Assembly: GCF_016907385.1 (NCBI RefSeq)
Contig: NZ_JAFBBU010000001.1
Coordinates: 2,790,001 to 2,854,000, forward strand
DNA: 64,000 bases
Origin: Subtercola frigoramans
GTDB lineage: Bacteria > Actinomycetota > Actinomycetes > Actinomycetales > Microbacteriaceae
Direction of reading: 5' to 3'
Position 1 is the first letter of the stretch. The number at the start of each line of letters is the position of its first letter. A model generated the notes under the pieces. The model worked only from the letters and a program-made list of their open reading frames with translations, made no database searches and was not told where the DNA came from. This document shows, piece by piece, positions 26,584 through 35,532 of the stretch. Made by a program: the position numbers and the translations under genes.

Positions 26584-27968
26584 AACGGGGGCTCGAAAAG
26601 GCCGGCGGGCTCATCGACGCTCGCGAGGTACGCCGAACGCCGTTCGAAGAGCCCCGGTACGGTGGCCCGGGCTCGGGCGATCAGCTCCTGCACATCGGCC
26701 GAGAGCAGTTCGCCGCCCTCGACGAGCACCTTTCCGTCGACCATGGTCAGGTCGACATCGCTGCCGCGAACGGCGTGCACCAGGTTGTGGTGCAGGTTCG
26801 CGTACGGTCCGTCGCCGAGCAGCGGTGTCATGCGCGGGGTGTCAGTGCGTACCGCGATCAGGTCGGCCTTCTTGCCCGGTTCGAGCGACCCGATCTCGGC
26901 AGAGAGACCGAGCGCCCGCGACCCACCCATGGTCGCCATACGCAGCACGTCCCAGCTGTCCATGGCCGCAGCATCCATTGTGCGCAGCTTGCCGAGCAGC
27001 GAGGCGACCTTCATCTCCTCGAACATGTCGAGGTTGTTGTTCTCCTTCTCGCCGTCGGTGCCGATGCCGACCGCGACCCCGGCGGCCAGGTACTCCGCGA
27101 CCGGCGCCATGCCGCTCGCGAGCTTCATGTTGCTCACCGGGTTGTGCGAAACACCGACCCCGCGGCGCGCGATCAGGTCGATCTCACTCGGGTCGAGCCA
27201 CACCGCGTGGGCGATCATCGCCTTCGGCACGTCGAAGAAGCCCAGCTTCTCGAGCGCGAACATCGGCCGTGCCCCGTAGCGGCTCTCGAACTCGGCGACC
27301 TCGATCTCTGACTCGCTGCAGTGCGTGTAGAGGCCTGTGTTGTAGGCCTTGGCGAGGGCGATCGCGCGCGCCTGCCCGGCCTCATCGGCGTAGAACGGAT
27401 GCTCGAGCCCGACCCACGGGTAGATGCGGCCGCCCGCTCCCCCGGTCCACTGCTCGAGCATCGCCTCGTTGTCGTCGAGCGTGTCGAAGTAGTCGTAGTC
27501 GGGGTGCGCGCCGACGTAGTTGACGGTGACCAGACGGTTGCCGAGGGCCTCGGCTGCCCGCGCACTGCCCTGCATGTAGCGCCACATGTCGACCACCGTG
27601 GTGGTGCCCGCGAGCAGGCCCTCGGCATAACAGAGCCACGACGCTGCCTCCGCCTCCTCCGGGCGCAGCACCCGGTGCATGGGGTCGATGTGCAGGCGCA
27701 GCCATTCCCACACCGGCAGGTGCTCCGCTGTGCCGCGCAGCAACCCGGAGTGATGGTGGGCGTTGACGAGCCCGGGCATGAGGAGCCGGTCGGGCATCGC
27801 CATGACCGGCACGCCCGGGTTCGCGGCGAGCAGGTCGGATGCCCGGCCCACCGACTCGATCACCGAGCCCCGCACGAGCACCGCGCCGTCCGCGATGATC
27901 TCGTTCGAGTCGTTCATCGTCACCACGAAGTCGGCGGTGAGAAGCTGCGCGGGAGGGTGAGTGGTCAT
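26574..27968 (-). CDS. Amidohydrolase, MTA/SAH deaminase-like (TRZ/ATZ family)
   Basis: 464 residues from the ATG at 27968, which overlaps the cupin stop (ATGA). Metal-dependent amidohydrolase: MPGLVNAHHHSGLLRG (HxH), LYTHCSESEIEV, MIAHAVWLDPSE and VGIGTDGEKENNNLDMFEEM (Asp). The closest groups deaminate S-adenosylhomocysteine, 5'-methylthioadenosine, guanine derivatives or s-triazines. With an adenine deaminase next in line a purine-like substrate is probable, but not proven. The stop codon comes from an inserted intergenic repeat, so the original C-terminus may have differed slightly. Confidence 0.88.
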   Translation of the reverse strand: MTTHPPAQLLTADFVVTMNDSNEIIADGAVLVRGSVIESVGRASDLLAANPGVPVMAMPDRLLMPGLVNAHHHSGLLRGTAEHLPVWEWLRLHIDPMHRVLRPEEAEAASWLCYAEGLLAGTTTVVDMWRYMQGSARAAEALGNRLVTVNYVGAHPDYDYFDTLDDNEAMLEQWTGGAGGRIYPWVGLEHPFYADEAGQARAIALAKAYNTGLYTHCSESEIEVAEFESRYGARPMFALEKLGFFDVPKAMIAHAVWLDPSEIDLIARRGVGVSHNPVSNMKLASGMAPVAEYLAAGVAVGIGTDGEKENNNLDMFEEMKVASLLGKLRTMDAAAMDSWDVLRMATMGGSRALGLSAEIGSLEPGKKADLIAVRTDTPRMTPLLGDGPYANLHHNLVHAVRGSDVDLTMVDGKVLVEGGELLSADVQELIARARATVPGLFERRSAYLASVDEPAGLFEPPLVE

Positions 27969-28456
27969 TCGGCCAGTTTCCAATCAGCGAAGGTGAAGCC
28001 GGGCGACACGACACACGTGACGAGCGCTTCCGTGCCTGAGGGCAGCGTACGCTGCCACACCCCGGCCGGGATGATGAGCTGTGGATGCTCGCCCCGCTCG
28101 ATCGCGGGCCCGAGGGTCAGCGCTTCCGTCGTCAGTGGCGCCTCACCGGAACCGCCGAGTTCGAGCCGCACAGAGCCCGGGCCGTGCCAGAGCCAGATCT
28201 CGTCGAACGCGACGACATGCCAGGCCGACGCCTCGCCGGGAGGGAGCAGAAAGTAGATCATTGTCGCAGCCGGCCGAGGTTCGCCGGCGACGACCACACC
28301 GGAACCCGAGGCCCAGGTTCGCCGGTACCAGCCCCCTTCAGGGTGCGGCTCGAGCTCGAGGAGCGCAGCCCGATCGGGAACGTCAAGCCATTCGATGAGT
28401 TCGCCGTCGACCGTGCGGCGGGCGAGCTGGCCTGGCTCTGGCGCCGAGTCGGTCAA
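27965..28456 (-). CDS. Cupin (DUF985 family)
   Basis: 163 residues from a TTG that overlaps the upstream stop (TTGA). The LLELEPHPEGGWYRRTW block and MIYFLLPPGEASAWHVVAFDEIWLWHGPG are typical of the DUF985 cupins, which have a double-stranded beta helix. Members are poorly characterised and may be sugar or small-molecule binding. Both ends overlap neighbours (TTGA and ATGA), so it is translationally coupled to the LLM monooxygenase and amidohydrolase and probably serves the same pathway. Confidence 0.85.
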   Translation of the reverse strand: MTDSAPEPGQLARRTVDGELIEWLDVPDRAALLELEPHPEGGWYRRTWASGSGVVVAGEPRPAATMIYFLLPPGEASAWHVVAFDEIWLWHGPGSVRLELGGSGEAPLTTEALTLGPAIERGEHPQLIIPAGVWQRTLPSGTEALVTCVVSPGFTFADWKLAE

Positions 28457-29868
28457 ACACCGACCTCCGCGGCCAGCGCCGAGGAGACGGAGAAGCGCTT
28501 GCCGGGGTGATCATCGGAGAGGTGTGCACCCTCTTTGCCCAGGACCTGTTCGCGCAGCGAACCCGTACCGGATTCGGCTGGCATGCGACCGCGACGACGG
28601 AGCTCCGGCACGACCAGGCGTGCGAAGTCCTCGAGGTCGGCCGGCGCGAAGATCGGTTCGAGCAGAAAGCCGTCGAGGCCGGTCTCGTCGACGAGGTACT
28701 CGAGCTGGTCGCAGACCTCGGTCGCACTACCGGTGAGCTGCAGCCCCCTGGTTCCGCGGCCGCGGAGCTGGTCGAGGATCTCGCGTACGGTCGGCGCGGG
28801 GCTGCCGTCTTTCGGCAGGAACCGGTCGATGTTGCTCTGCCCCATCTGACCCACCACGCCGCCGTCGTCACGCAGCTGGGTGAGGTCGCGAGCCGGGTCG
28901 AGCGACAACAGGTCGATGCCCGTGTTTCCGGCGTACAGCACCGCAACGACCTCGTCGGTCTGCAGGTCGTCGAACTCCTTGCGCTGGGCGGCCGCTGCCT
29001 CGCTCGTCTCGGCCACGGTCACGGTGAGCCCCACCATGATCTTCAGCGAATCGGGCGCGCGGCCCCACTCGGCCGCGCGCGCCCTGATGTCGGCGACATT
29101 GGCCTTCGTCGCTTCGACCGTCGTACCCTGCACGAAGACGCACTCCGCATTGCGTGCAGCGTAGGCACGGCCCCGTGCCGAGGTGCCGGCCTGGAACAGC
29201 ACGGGCGTGCGCTGCGGCGACGGGTCCACGGTGAAGTACCCGGTCGAGCGGAAGTGCTGACCTTCGAAGGTGATGCGGTGGATCTTCGAGCGATCGGCCA
29301 GCACCTGATTCTCTTTGTCGCCCACGAAGCCGTCGTCCTCCCACGAGCCTTCCCAGAACTGCATGGCGAGGTCGACGTACTCGTCGGCCTGGTCGTAGCG
29401 GTCGTCGTGTGCCTTCATTGTGTTGTGCCCGAACAGTTCCGCGACGGTGTTCGCCGAAGCACCGGTCACGATGTTCCAACCGATGCGCCCACCGGTGAGG
29501 TGATCGAGGGTGGCGAACCGCCGGGCGGTCTGCAGTGGATGATCGAGGCCGGTCGAACTCGTCACCACGAACCCGAGGCGTTCCGTCTCCCTGGCGAGTG
29601 TGGGAATCAGCAGCGACGGGTCGATCCCCGGAAAGTTGATTCCGCCGCGGGCGGCCAGCTCGGGCAGGTCGCCGTCGATCGCCGGGAACCCGAAGCCGTC
29701 GGCGAAGAAGAGGAAGTCGAAGCCGGCCGCATCGAGGGTCTTGGCCATGCCGATCCAGAAGTCGAGCTCGTGGTAGCGGAGCGAGTCACTTCGCGGGTGG
29801 GGCCAGCTGAGGGTGCCACCGACCTGCGGGCCTGCAACTTCGAATACTCCCAAGTGGATCTGTTTCAT
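28453..29868 (-). CDS. FMN-dependent LLM monooxygenase (NtaA/SnaA/DszA type)
   Basis: 471 residues, usual for the NtaA/DszA/DmoA subgroup of bacterial luciferase-like monooxygenases, which need FMNH2 from a separate reductase. Family blocks: LGVFEVAGPQVGGTLSWPHP-like start, TARRFATLDHLTGGRIGWNI, NTVAELFGHN, DEYVDLAMQFWEGSW, QRTPVLFQAGTSARGRAYA. Known substrates are chelators, sulfones, dimethylsulfide and N-heterocycles. First gene of the leftward operon; a palindrome at 29928-29943 lies in its promoter region. No flavin reductase is encoded nearby. Confidence 0.9.
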   Translation of the reverse strand: MKQIHLGVFEVAGPQVGGTLSWPHPRSDSLRYHELDFWIGMAKTLDAAGFDFLFFADGFGFPAIDGDLPELAARGGINFPGIDPSLLIPTLARETERLGFVVTSSTGLDHPLQTARRFATLDHLTGGRIGWNIVTGASANTVAELFGHNTMKAHDDRYDQADEYVDLAMQFWEGSWEDDGFVGDKENQVLADRSKIHRITFEGQHFRSTGYFTVDPSPQRTPVLFQAGTSARGRAYAARNAECVFVQGTTVEATKANVADIRARAAEWGRAPDSLKIMVGLTVTVAETSEAAAAQRKEFDDLQTDEVVAVLYAGNTGIDLLSLDPARDLTQLRDDGGVVGQMGQSNIDRFLPKDGSPAPTVREILDQLRGRGTRGLQLTGSATEVCDQLEYLVDETGLDGFLLEPIFAPADLEDFARLVVPELRRRGRMPAESGTGSLREQVLGKEGAHLSDDHPGKRFSVSSALAAEVGV

Positions 29869-29927
29869 GCCTGGCGATTTCCGTTCTGAAAGAGGATGGC
29901 CGACTACGGGTCACGGCCTTCCCCCAG

Positions 29928-29943
29928 TGAACCAAATGGTTCA
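29928..29943. promoter_or_regulatory. Palindromic operator candidate upstream of the LLM operon
   Basis: TGAACCAAATGGTTCA has perfect 7 bp arms (TGAACCA/TGGTTCA) around AA. It sits 60-75 nt upstream of the LLM start, directly downstream of the tetR gene, in the place expected for the TetR-family operator. Binding is inferred. Confidence 0.5.
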
Positions 29944-29993
29944 TGAAAGGTAAAGCCACGAAACAGATTCTTAACATGAGGGGAATCCGGGCG

Positions 29994-30611
29994 TCACACG
30001 ACAGCCAGGCGCACTCGGGCGAGCAGTGCTGTTGTGGCGTCGATCGCCGCACGGTTGACGAGGTCTTCGTCGCCCATGCTGAGCAGGGTTGCCTGGAGCC
30101 CGCGCCAGAGTGCGACGAACTCGTGCGCGAAGACGAGGGCCACAGCATCCGGCACCCCTTCGTGCTCGAAGGCTGCTGCCACATGGGCGACCCACTCGGT
30201 GCTGATTGCCGTGAGCAGGTCGGTGAACTGCTGGTGCTGGAAGCCGGCGATGCCGAAGATCTCGAAGAACAGCCGATGGAATGGGCGGTTGAGAGGATCG
30301 GCAATGGTCTGCCAGGCGTCGAAGAGACGGGTGTCGAGCGGAATGCTCTGGTCGTCGAGATTCGGGATGATCGCCCGCATACCAGGAAATCTGTCTTCGG
30401 CCCCCGCGAGTGCGGCCACGATGACGTTCTCGCGGCTGCCGAAGTAGTAGAGCAGCATGCGGTTGTTCGAGCCGGCGGCCTGGGCGAGGGCGCGGAGGGT
30501 GAGTTGGCTGACCCCGTTCTCGAGCACGTAGCCGATGATGTTCTCGAGGAGTTGCTGCCTCCGGGGCTGCGATTCGCCTGCAGCAGCATCGCTCGGCTTC
30601 GGTTCAGTCAT
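29994..30611 (-). CDS. TetR/AcrR family transcriptional regulator
   Basis: 205 residues. N-terminal helix-turn-helix: LLENIIGYVLENGVSQL, LRALAQAAGSNNRMLLYYFG and SRENVIVAAL, the tetR_N pattern. The C-terminal helical ligand domain is not specific. It is placed between the leftward catabolic operon and the rightward ABC/nucleoside operon and is divergent from the latter by 173 nt, so it probably controls both. A 6 bp inverted repeat (ccgccg-aaatg-cggcgg, 30657-30673) lies in that gap. Confidence 0.88.
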   Translation of the reverse strand: MTEPKPSDAAAGESQPRRQQLLENIIGYVLENGVSQLTLRALAQAAGSNNRMLLYYFGSRENVIVAALAGAEDRFPGMRAIIPNLDDQSIPLDTRLFDAWQTIADPLNRPFHRLFFEIFGIAGFQHQQFTDLLTAISTEWVAHVAAAFEHEGVPDAVALVFAHEFVALWRGLQATLLSMGDEDLVNRAAIDATTALLARVRLAVV

Positions 30612-30784
30612 AGCTTCGACGTTAGCGATTCACAGCTTGGTGCACCGAAGGCAACGCCGCCGAAATGCGGCGGTAACAATCGCGAGCTAGCGTTTCGGTC
30701 ACGATGTAGAAAAGTTTCACGGCACAACGAATGCTTTTCTGATTGAGCACGTCTCACACCCGACCGCACACACTGGGAGATCCC

Positions 30785-31924
30785 TTGAACGCCTTCACCC
30801 CCCCACCAGCCCTCAGCAAGCCTTTCGACCGGCGCTCATTCCTCCGCATCGGCGGCCTCGGCGCCCTCGCGATCGGTGGCACCGCCGTTCTCGCGGCCTG
30901 CTCGACGGGTTCGACCACCGCGGCTTCGACCGCAGCGGCCACCGCCGGCGCGAGCGTTGCTCCCGGCGCCTACGGCACGATCGCACTGCAGCTGTCGTGG
31001 ATCAAGAACATCGAGTTCGCCGGTGAGTACTACGCCACCGAGAAGGGCTACTACACCGACGCTGGTTTCACCGAGGTCACTCTGCTCGCGGGTGGCGGCC
31101 AGACCGGTGCTGAAGAGACCCTTCTCTCCGGGCAGTCGTTGGTCGGCCTCTCGGGCGTCTCGATCACCGCTCCCTCGATCCTGCAGGGCGCGCCGCTGAA
31201 GGTCATCGCCTCGACGTACCAGAAGAACCCGTTCTGCCTCCTGTCGCTGGCCGAGAAGACGCCGATCAAGACGATCGCCGACCTCAAAGGCAAGAAGATC
31301 GGCGTGCAGTCCGGCGGAAACCAGACCACATTCGAGGGCTTCCTCGCAGCGAACGGCCTCACGACCGCCGATGTGGAGCTCGTCACCACGCAGTACGACA
31401 TCGCCCCGCTCGAGACCGGTGCCTACGACGCTCACATGTCGTACATCACCAACGAGCCGATCCTGGCCAAGAAAGACGGCTTCACCCCCGTCATCCTCGG
31501 CTTCGCCGACAACGGCCTGCCCTTCGTGGCAGAGACCTACACGGTCACGCAGGACTCGATCGACAACAAGCGCGACCTGCTCAAGGCGTTCCTGGTCGCC
31601 GAGATCAAGGGCTGGACCGACGCGGTCAAGGACCCGGCCGGCTCGGCGAACCTCGCCGTGACCAAGTACGGTGTCGACCAGAAGCTCGACGTCACCGAAC
31701 AGACCGAAGAGGCCACGGCGCAGAACAGCCTCATCCTGACGGCCGACGTGAACAAGAACGGCCTCTTCACGATGACCGACGAGCTGATCGCCGAGAACAT
31801 CAAGTCGCTCGCCTCCATGGGAACCGTCATCACAGCCGACCAGCTCTTCGACATGAGCCTCCTCAAAGAGGTCTACGCCGAGAACCCCGAGCTGATCACC
31901 ACCTTCACGCTCCCCACCGCGTAA
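30785..31924 (+). CDS. ABC transporter substrate-binding lipoprotein (NMT1/THI5-like)
   Basis: 379 residues from the TTG at 30785, which has GGGAGA five nt upstream (an earlier in-frame TTG at 30743 lacks one). The leader has a twin-arginine motif DRRSFLRIGG, a hydrophobic stretch and lipobox LAAC, so it is a Tat-exported lipoprotein. The mature protein begins with GTIALQLSWIKNIEFAGEYYA, followed by LSGVSITAPSILQGAPLKVI and LKGKKIGVQSGGNQTTF, the SsuA/ThiY/NMT1 pattern for aromatic sulfonate, pyrimidine or related ligands. Downstream nucleoside enzymes suggest a nucleobase-like ligand. Confidence 0.9.
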   Translation: MNAFTPPPALSKPFDRRSFLRIGGLGALAIGGTAVLAACSTGSTTAASTAAATAGASVAPGAYGTIALQLSWIKNIEFAGEYYATEKGYYTDAGFTEVTLLAGGGQTGAEETLLSGQSLVGLSGVSITAPSILQGAPLKVIASTYQKNPFCLLSLAEKTPIKTIADLKGKKIGVQSGGNQTTFEGFLAANGLTTADVELVTTQYDIAPLETGAYDAHMSYITNEPILAKKDGFTPVILGFADNGLPFVAETYTVTQDSIDNKRDLLKAFLVAEIKGWTDAVKDPAGSANLAVTKYGVDQKLDVTEQTEEATAQNSLILTADVNKNGLFTMTDELIAENIKSLASMGTVITADQLFDMSLLKEVYAENPELITTFTLPTA

Positions 31925-31928
31925 CCCA

Positions 31929-31971
31929 CTGGGCTGTCGATACCGCGCACTCTCCGGTATCGACAGCCCAG
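31929..31971 (+). terminator. 17-bp perfect hairpin between substrate-binding and ATPase genes
   Basis: ctgggctgtcgataccg (31929-31945) and cggtatcgacagcccag (31955-31971) are exact complements around a 9 nt loop; cactcttta follows. As an attenuator or 3' stabiliser it would let the binding protein be made in excess over the membrane components. Confidence 0.8.
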
Positions 31972-32027
31972 CACTCTTTAACACCGCTGTACTGGTTATC
32001 AAGACCCGAGAAAGAGCAGAATAAGTG

Positions 32028-32876
32028 ATGGTCACTTCACTCCCCGAGCAGGCGCAACTCGCCACTGCAACAAGCGATCCGGCAGCGATGCCCGAGCTTG
32101 CGACCGGCATCAACATCCAGGGCCTGACGAAGACCTTCTCTCTCGGACGCAAGACCGTGCAGGCCCTCTCCGAGATCAATCTCGGCACGAAGAAGGATTC
32201 ATTCCTCACCCTGCTCGGCCCCTCCGGCTGTGGCAAGTCGACGATCCTGCGCATTCTGGCCGGGCTGGAGAAACCCAGCTCCGGAACGGTGATCGTCAAC
32301 GGCAAGAGTGCCGCCGACGTGCAGCGCGGCCACGAGACCGGCATCGCCTTCCAGGACTCAGCACTCCTTCCCTGGCGCACGGTGGCAAAGAACATCCGGC
32401 TCCCGCTCGAGGTCGCAGGCATCACGCCGAGGCCCGGACTCGTCGACGACCTGATCAAACTCGTCGGTCTCTCGGGATTCGAGAATGCCAAGCCCGCCCA
32501 GCTCTCCGGTGGCATGCGCCAGCGCGTCTCGATCGCCCGCTGCCTCGCGGTGGAACCGAGCATCATGCTGCTCGACGAACCCTTCGGTGCGCTCGACGAC
32601 ATGACCCGCCAGCGGATGAACGTCGAACTGCTGCGCATCTGGGGCGAGAAGCCCGCGACGACACTGATGGTGACCCACGGAATCAGTGAGGCCGTCTTCC
32701 TCTCTGACGTCGTCGCCGTGATGAGCGCCCGGCCGGGCCGCATCGCTGAGGTCGTGGAGATCAACCTGCCGAGGCCCCGCCTTCCCGAGCTCACCCGAAC
32801 GCCAGAATTCCACGCCTACGTCGACCAGATCTCCGAGATCCTCTTCGGTGCCCACGGCACGGTGTCCGATGACTGA
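32028..32876 (+). CDS. ABC transporter ATP-binding protein (SsuB/TauB type)
   Basis: 282 residues from the ATG at 32028 (GTG at 32025 also possible). Walker [18 protein letters not shown]-loop [13 protein letters not shown], signature [15 protein letters not shown], Walker [14 protein letters not shown] and H-loop VTHGISEAV, the pattern of nitrate/sulfonate/taurine importers. Its stop overlaps the next permease start by 8 nt. Confidence 0.94.
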   Translation: MVTSLPEQAQLATATSDPAAMPELATGINIQGLTKTFSLGRKTVQALSEINLGTKKDSFLTLLGPSGCGKSTILRILAGLEKPSSGTVIVNGKSAADVQRGHETGIAFQDSALLPWRTVAKNIRLPLEVAGITPRPGLVDDLIKLVGLSGFENAKPAQLSGGMRQRVSIARCLAVEPSIMLLDEPFGALDDMTRQRMNVELLRIWGEKPATTLMVTHGISEAVFLSDVVAVMSARPGRIAEVVEINLPRPRLPELTRTPEFHAYVDQISEILFGAHGTVSDD

Positions 32877-33768
32877 TCTCAAGATGGAGACCGAGCACGA
32901 ACTCGGCGAGAGCATTGCGATCGACGCAGAGACCGCGCGCGGTTCCGCCCGGGCCGGTTTCCTGGGTTCGCTGTCGTCGATGAAGTCGATGCCGCCCTGG
33001 GCCGGTTCGATTCTCGGCATCATTCTCATCATCGTGGCGTGGCAGTTCATCGCTGTGACCTTCTTCTCAGTCACGGGCTCTGTTCCGCCCCCGTTCGAGG
33101 TGTTCGGGCAACTCGTCGCTGACCTCACCGATCCGATCTTCTGGAACGCCATCGGCGTCACGGCGACCTCCGCCGCCTGGGGCTTCCTCTGGGGCAACCT
33201 GATTGCGTTCTTCCTCGCCTTCCTCGTTCTGGTCATCCCGTGGTTCGAGGGCCTCTCTGTGCAGCTGGCCGTGGTGTGCTCGTGCATCCCTCTCACCGCC
33301 ATCGCCCCGATCGTGACGCTGCTCTCGCCCGCGAGCAGCCGCACCACCTCGATCTTCCTGGCCGCGCTCAGCGTGATCTTCACCACGGTCATCGGTACCC
33401 TCCTGGGCCTGAACGCGGCGAGTGAGACGCAGCTCGATGTGGTTCGCGCCTACGGCGGCGGCCGGTTCACCCAGCTGCGCAAGGTTCGCCTGATCGCAGC
33501 CCTGCCGAGCATCCTCGCCGCTCTGAAGCTCGCCGCACCGGCAGCCTTTCTCGGCGCAGTGCTCGGTGAATACTTCCTGGTGGGTGTCGACTCCGGTATC
33601 GGAATTCTTCTGCTTGCCGCCCAGGCCACCGCAGCGTCGGTGCACCTCTGGGCAATCGCACTGATCTGCGCCGGTGTCGCGGGCCTTGCCTACTTCGTGA
33701 TCGGGCGCATCGGCCGCCTCGTCGCACCGTGGTCGGCCGGCGATGCACGCGCAGGAGAGGGTTTCTGA
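32869..33768 (+). CDS. ABC transporter permease (SsuC-like)
   Basis: 299 residues from the ATG at 32869. About six transmembrane helices after a hydrophilic N-terminus of ~40 residues. The coupling-helix loop reads [21 protein letters not shown], matching the EAA motif of BPD_transp_1 permeases, and the [13 protein letters not shown] block is typical of SsuC/TauC. Start fixed by the 8 nt overlap with the ATPase gene; stop overlaps the next permease (TGATG). Confidence 0.92.
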   Translation: MTDLKMETEHELGESIAIDAETARGSARAGFLGSLSSMKSMPPWAGSILGIILIIVAWQFIAVTFFSVTGSVPPPFEVFGQLVADLTDPIFWNAIGVTATSAAWGFLWGNLIAFFLAFLVLVIPWFEGLSVQLAVVCSCIPLTAIAPIVTLLSPASSRTTSIFLAALSVIFTTVIGTLLGLNAASETQLDVVRAYGGGRFTQLRKVRLIAALPSILAALKLAAPAAFLGAVLGEYFLVGVDSGIGILLLAAQATAASVHLWAIALICAGVAGLAYFVIGRIGRLVAPWSAGDARAGEGF

Positions 33769-34661
33769 TGGCCACCGCTACTCCTGCCCAGGCGACCCGC
33801 ATCCAGCGGCGCACCATGAACCCGCAGACCGCGGCGACGCTGAAATACGTCGTGCGACGCACGGCGACGAGCCTCGGCACCATCCTGGTCTCGGCGATCA
33901 TCCTGGGGCTGCTGTGGAGCCTGGCGATCCAGCTTCTTCACGCCAGCCCGTTCATCGCCAAGACGCCAGCCGACGTCTTCAACTACCTGTTCGTCGACAA
34001 TCCGAAGAGCAAGACAACGGCGCTCGAGAACCGCGAACTGATCGGCAGCCTGCTCTGGGTGACGCTCGGGCACGCCGCCGTCGGCTTCGTGTTCGGGGTG
34101 GGCGCCTCGGTGCTGATCTCGATCGTGTTCACGCTCATCCGCCCGATCGAGTTCATGTTCATGCCGATCGCGATGCTGCTTCGCACGGTGCCGCTGCTCG
34201 CGATGGCCCCCGTGATCTTCCTGGTGTTCGGCAACGGGCTCGTCACGGCCGCCTTCATCGGTGGCGTCGTGGTGTTCTTCCCACTGCTCGTCAACCTCAC
34301 GCTCGGCTTCCGCTCGGTGAGCGCCCAGTCGGTCGACCTGATCAGGGTCTATGGCGGCAGCCGCCTGACCATCATGCGCAAGGTGGCGATCCCCACGGCC
34401 CTGCCGTACTTCTTCGCCTCGATGCGCATCGCGGTTCCGGGCGCCATCACCGGCGCCATGCTCTATGAATGGCTCTTCACCTACGAGGGCCTCGGCGCCG
34501 CCATCACCACGGCGAAATCGCAGTCGCAGTACAACGAGATCTGGGCGATCGTGGTGGTGATCACGCTCGTGTCGATCCTGCTGTACACGCTCGCGACCTT
34601 CGTCGAGACGGCGGTTCTCGCCAAATGGGGCCCCAACGCCGGCAAGTCGACCGGCAAGTAG
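33768..34661 (+). CDS. ABC transporter permease (SsuC-like), second subunit
   Basis: 297 residues from the ATG at 33768, overlapping the previous stop and preceded by GGAGAGG. Six predicted helices; EAA-type loop DLIRVYGGSRLTIMRKVAIP, RTVPLLAMAPVIFLVFG as in the first permease. Two different permeases imply a heterodimeric channel, unusual for SsuC-type systems (usually homodimeric) but seen in pyrimidine/THI5-type importers. A 97 nt gap separates it from the nucleoside phosphorylase. Confidence 0.92.
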   Translation: MATATPAQATRIQRRTMNPQTAATLKYVVRRTATSLGTILVSAIILGLLWSLAIQLLHASPFIAKTPADVFNYLFVDNPKSKTTALENRELIGSLLWVTLGHAAVGFVFGVGASVLISIVFTLIRPIEFMFMPIAMLLRTVPLLAMAPVIFLVFGNGLVTAAFIGGVVVFFPLLVNLTLGFRSVSAQSVDLIRVYGGSRLTIMRKVAIPTALPYFFASMRIAVPGAITGAMLYEWLFTYEGLGAAITTAKSQSQYNEIWAIVVVITLVSILLYTLATFVETAVLAKWGPNAGKSTGK

Positions 34662-34761
34662 GCCCCGAGCACCACCCCTTTCAGGCTCGCCGGCCGCCAG
34701 CCGGGAATCCGTCGCCACATCACGGCGCAGCATCCACCCAGAACGACACGAAAGAACCGTG

Positions 34762-35532
34762 ATGTCACAGATCATCGACAAAGCCGAGGCTGGAATGAAC
34801 GCCCGGCAGTACCACATCGGAATCGCCCCGGGAGAGGTCGGCACGGTCGCCCTGCTGCCGGGCGACCCCTTCCGCGTGCCGCTCATCGCCGAGTTCCTGA
34901 CCGACGTGACAGACGTGGCTCACAACCGCGAACACCGCACCATGACCGGGTACTACAAGGGCAAACTCATCACCGCGACCTCCACGGGAATGGGATGCCC
35001 ATCGACAGCGATCGCGGTCGAAGAGCTCGCCCGCGTCGGCGTCACTTCGTTCATCAGGGTCGGCAGTTCGGCGGGATTGCAGCCGGGTGTGAACCCGGGC
35101 GATCTCCTGGTGAGCGAAGGAACGCTGCGCAACGACGGCACCACCGCCGCCTACGCGCATCACGGTTTTCCGGCGGTTCCCGACCTCGAATTGACGCTGG
35201 CCCTTCGAACTGCCGCGCTGGCCCTGCCCGGCGCCGGCACCGACTACCAGGTGCTGTCAGGTCTGAACGCGTCGGACGACGCCTTCTACGCAGAAACGCC
35301 CGAGTGGATCGCCGAACTGAACTCGCTGGGCATCCTGAACGTCGAGATGGAGAGCTCCGCTCTGTACGTGGTCTCTCGGCTGCGCAAGCTTCGAGCGGGG
35401 ATGATCTGCGCCTGTTCCTCGAACCTCGTCGACGGCACGAGCCTCTACGACCACGACCCGGCCAAACTGATGGACGGCTGGCGCAACAGCATCGTCGCGG
35501 CCCTCGATGCAGCTGTGGCGCTCGACCTGTGA
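34762..35532 (+). CDS. Nucleoside phosphorylase (uridine phosphorylase-like, PNP_UDP_1)
   Basis: 256 residues; ATG at 34762, with a GTG one codon earlier. Phosphorolysis of a nucleoside to base and ribose-1-phosphate. Family blocks: QYHIGIAPGEVGTVALLPGD (phosphate-loop region), TSTGMGCPSTAIAVEEL, TSFIRVGSSAGLQ and NVEMESSALYVVSRL (the EMES base/ribose site). Uridine phosphorylase-like subgroup is likeliest, but base specificity cannot be read off. Overlaps the nucleoside hydrolase start (GTGA). Confidence 0.87.
   Translation: MSQIIDKAEAGMNARQYHIGIAPGEVGTVALLPGDPFRVPLIAEFLTDVTDVAHNREHRTMTGYYKGKLITATSTGMGCPSTAIAVEELARVGVTSFIRVGSSAGLQPGVNPGDLLVSEGTLRNDGTTAAYAHHGFPAVPDLELTLALRTAALALPGAGTDYQVLSGLNASDDAFYAETPEWIAELNSLGILNVEMESSALYVVSRLRKLRAGMICACSSNLVDGTSLYDHDPAKLMDGWRNSIVAALDAAVALDL

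Noticed and set aside
30612..30784. TPP riboswitch upstream of the THI5-like binding protein
   Set aside because: No CTGAGA-type thi-box tracts were found in the gap, so a thiamine precursor role is not supported.
30836..32794. 652-codon leftward open frame
   Set aside because: Antisense to the ABC binding-protein and ATPase genes; typical high-GC shadow.
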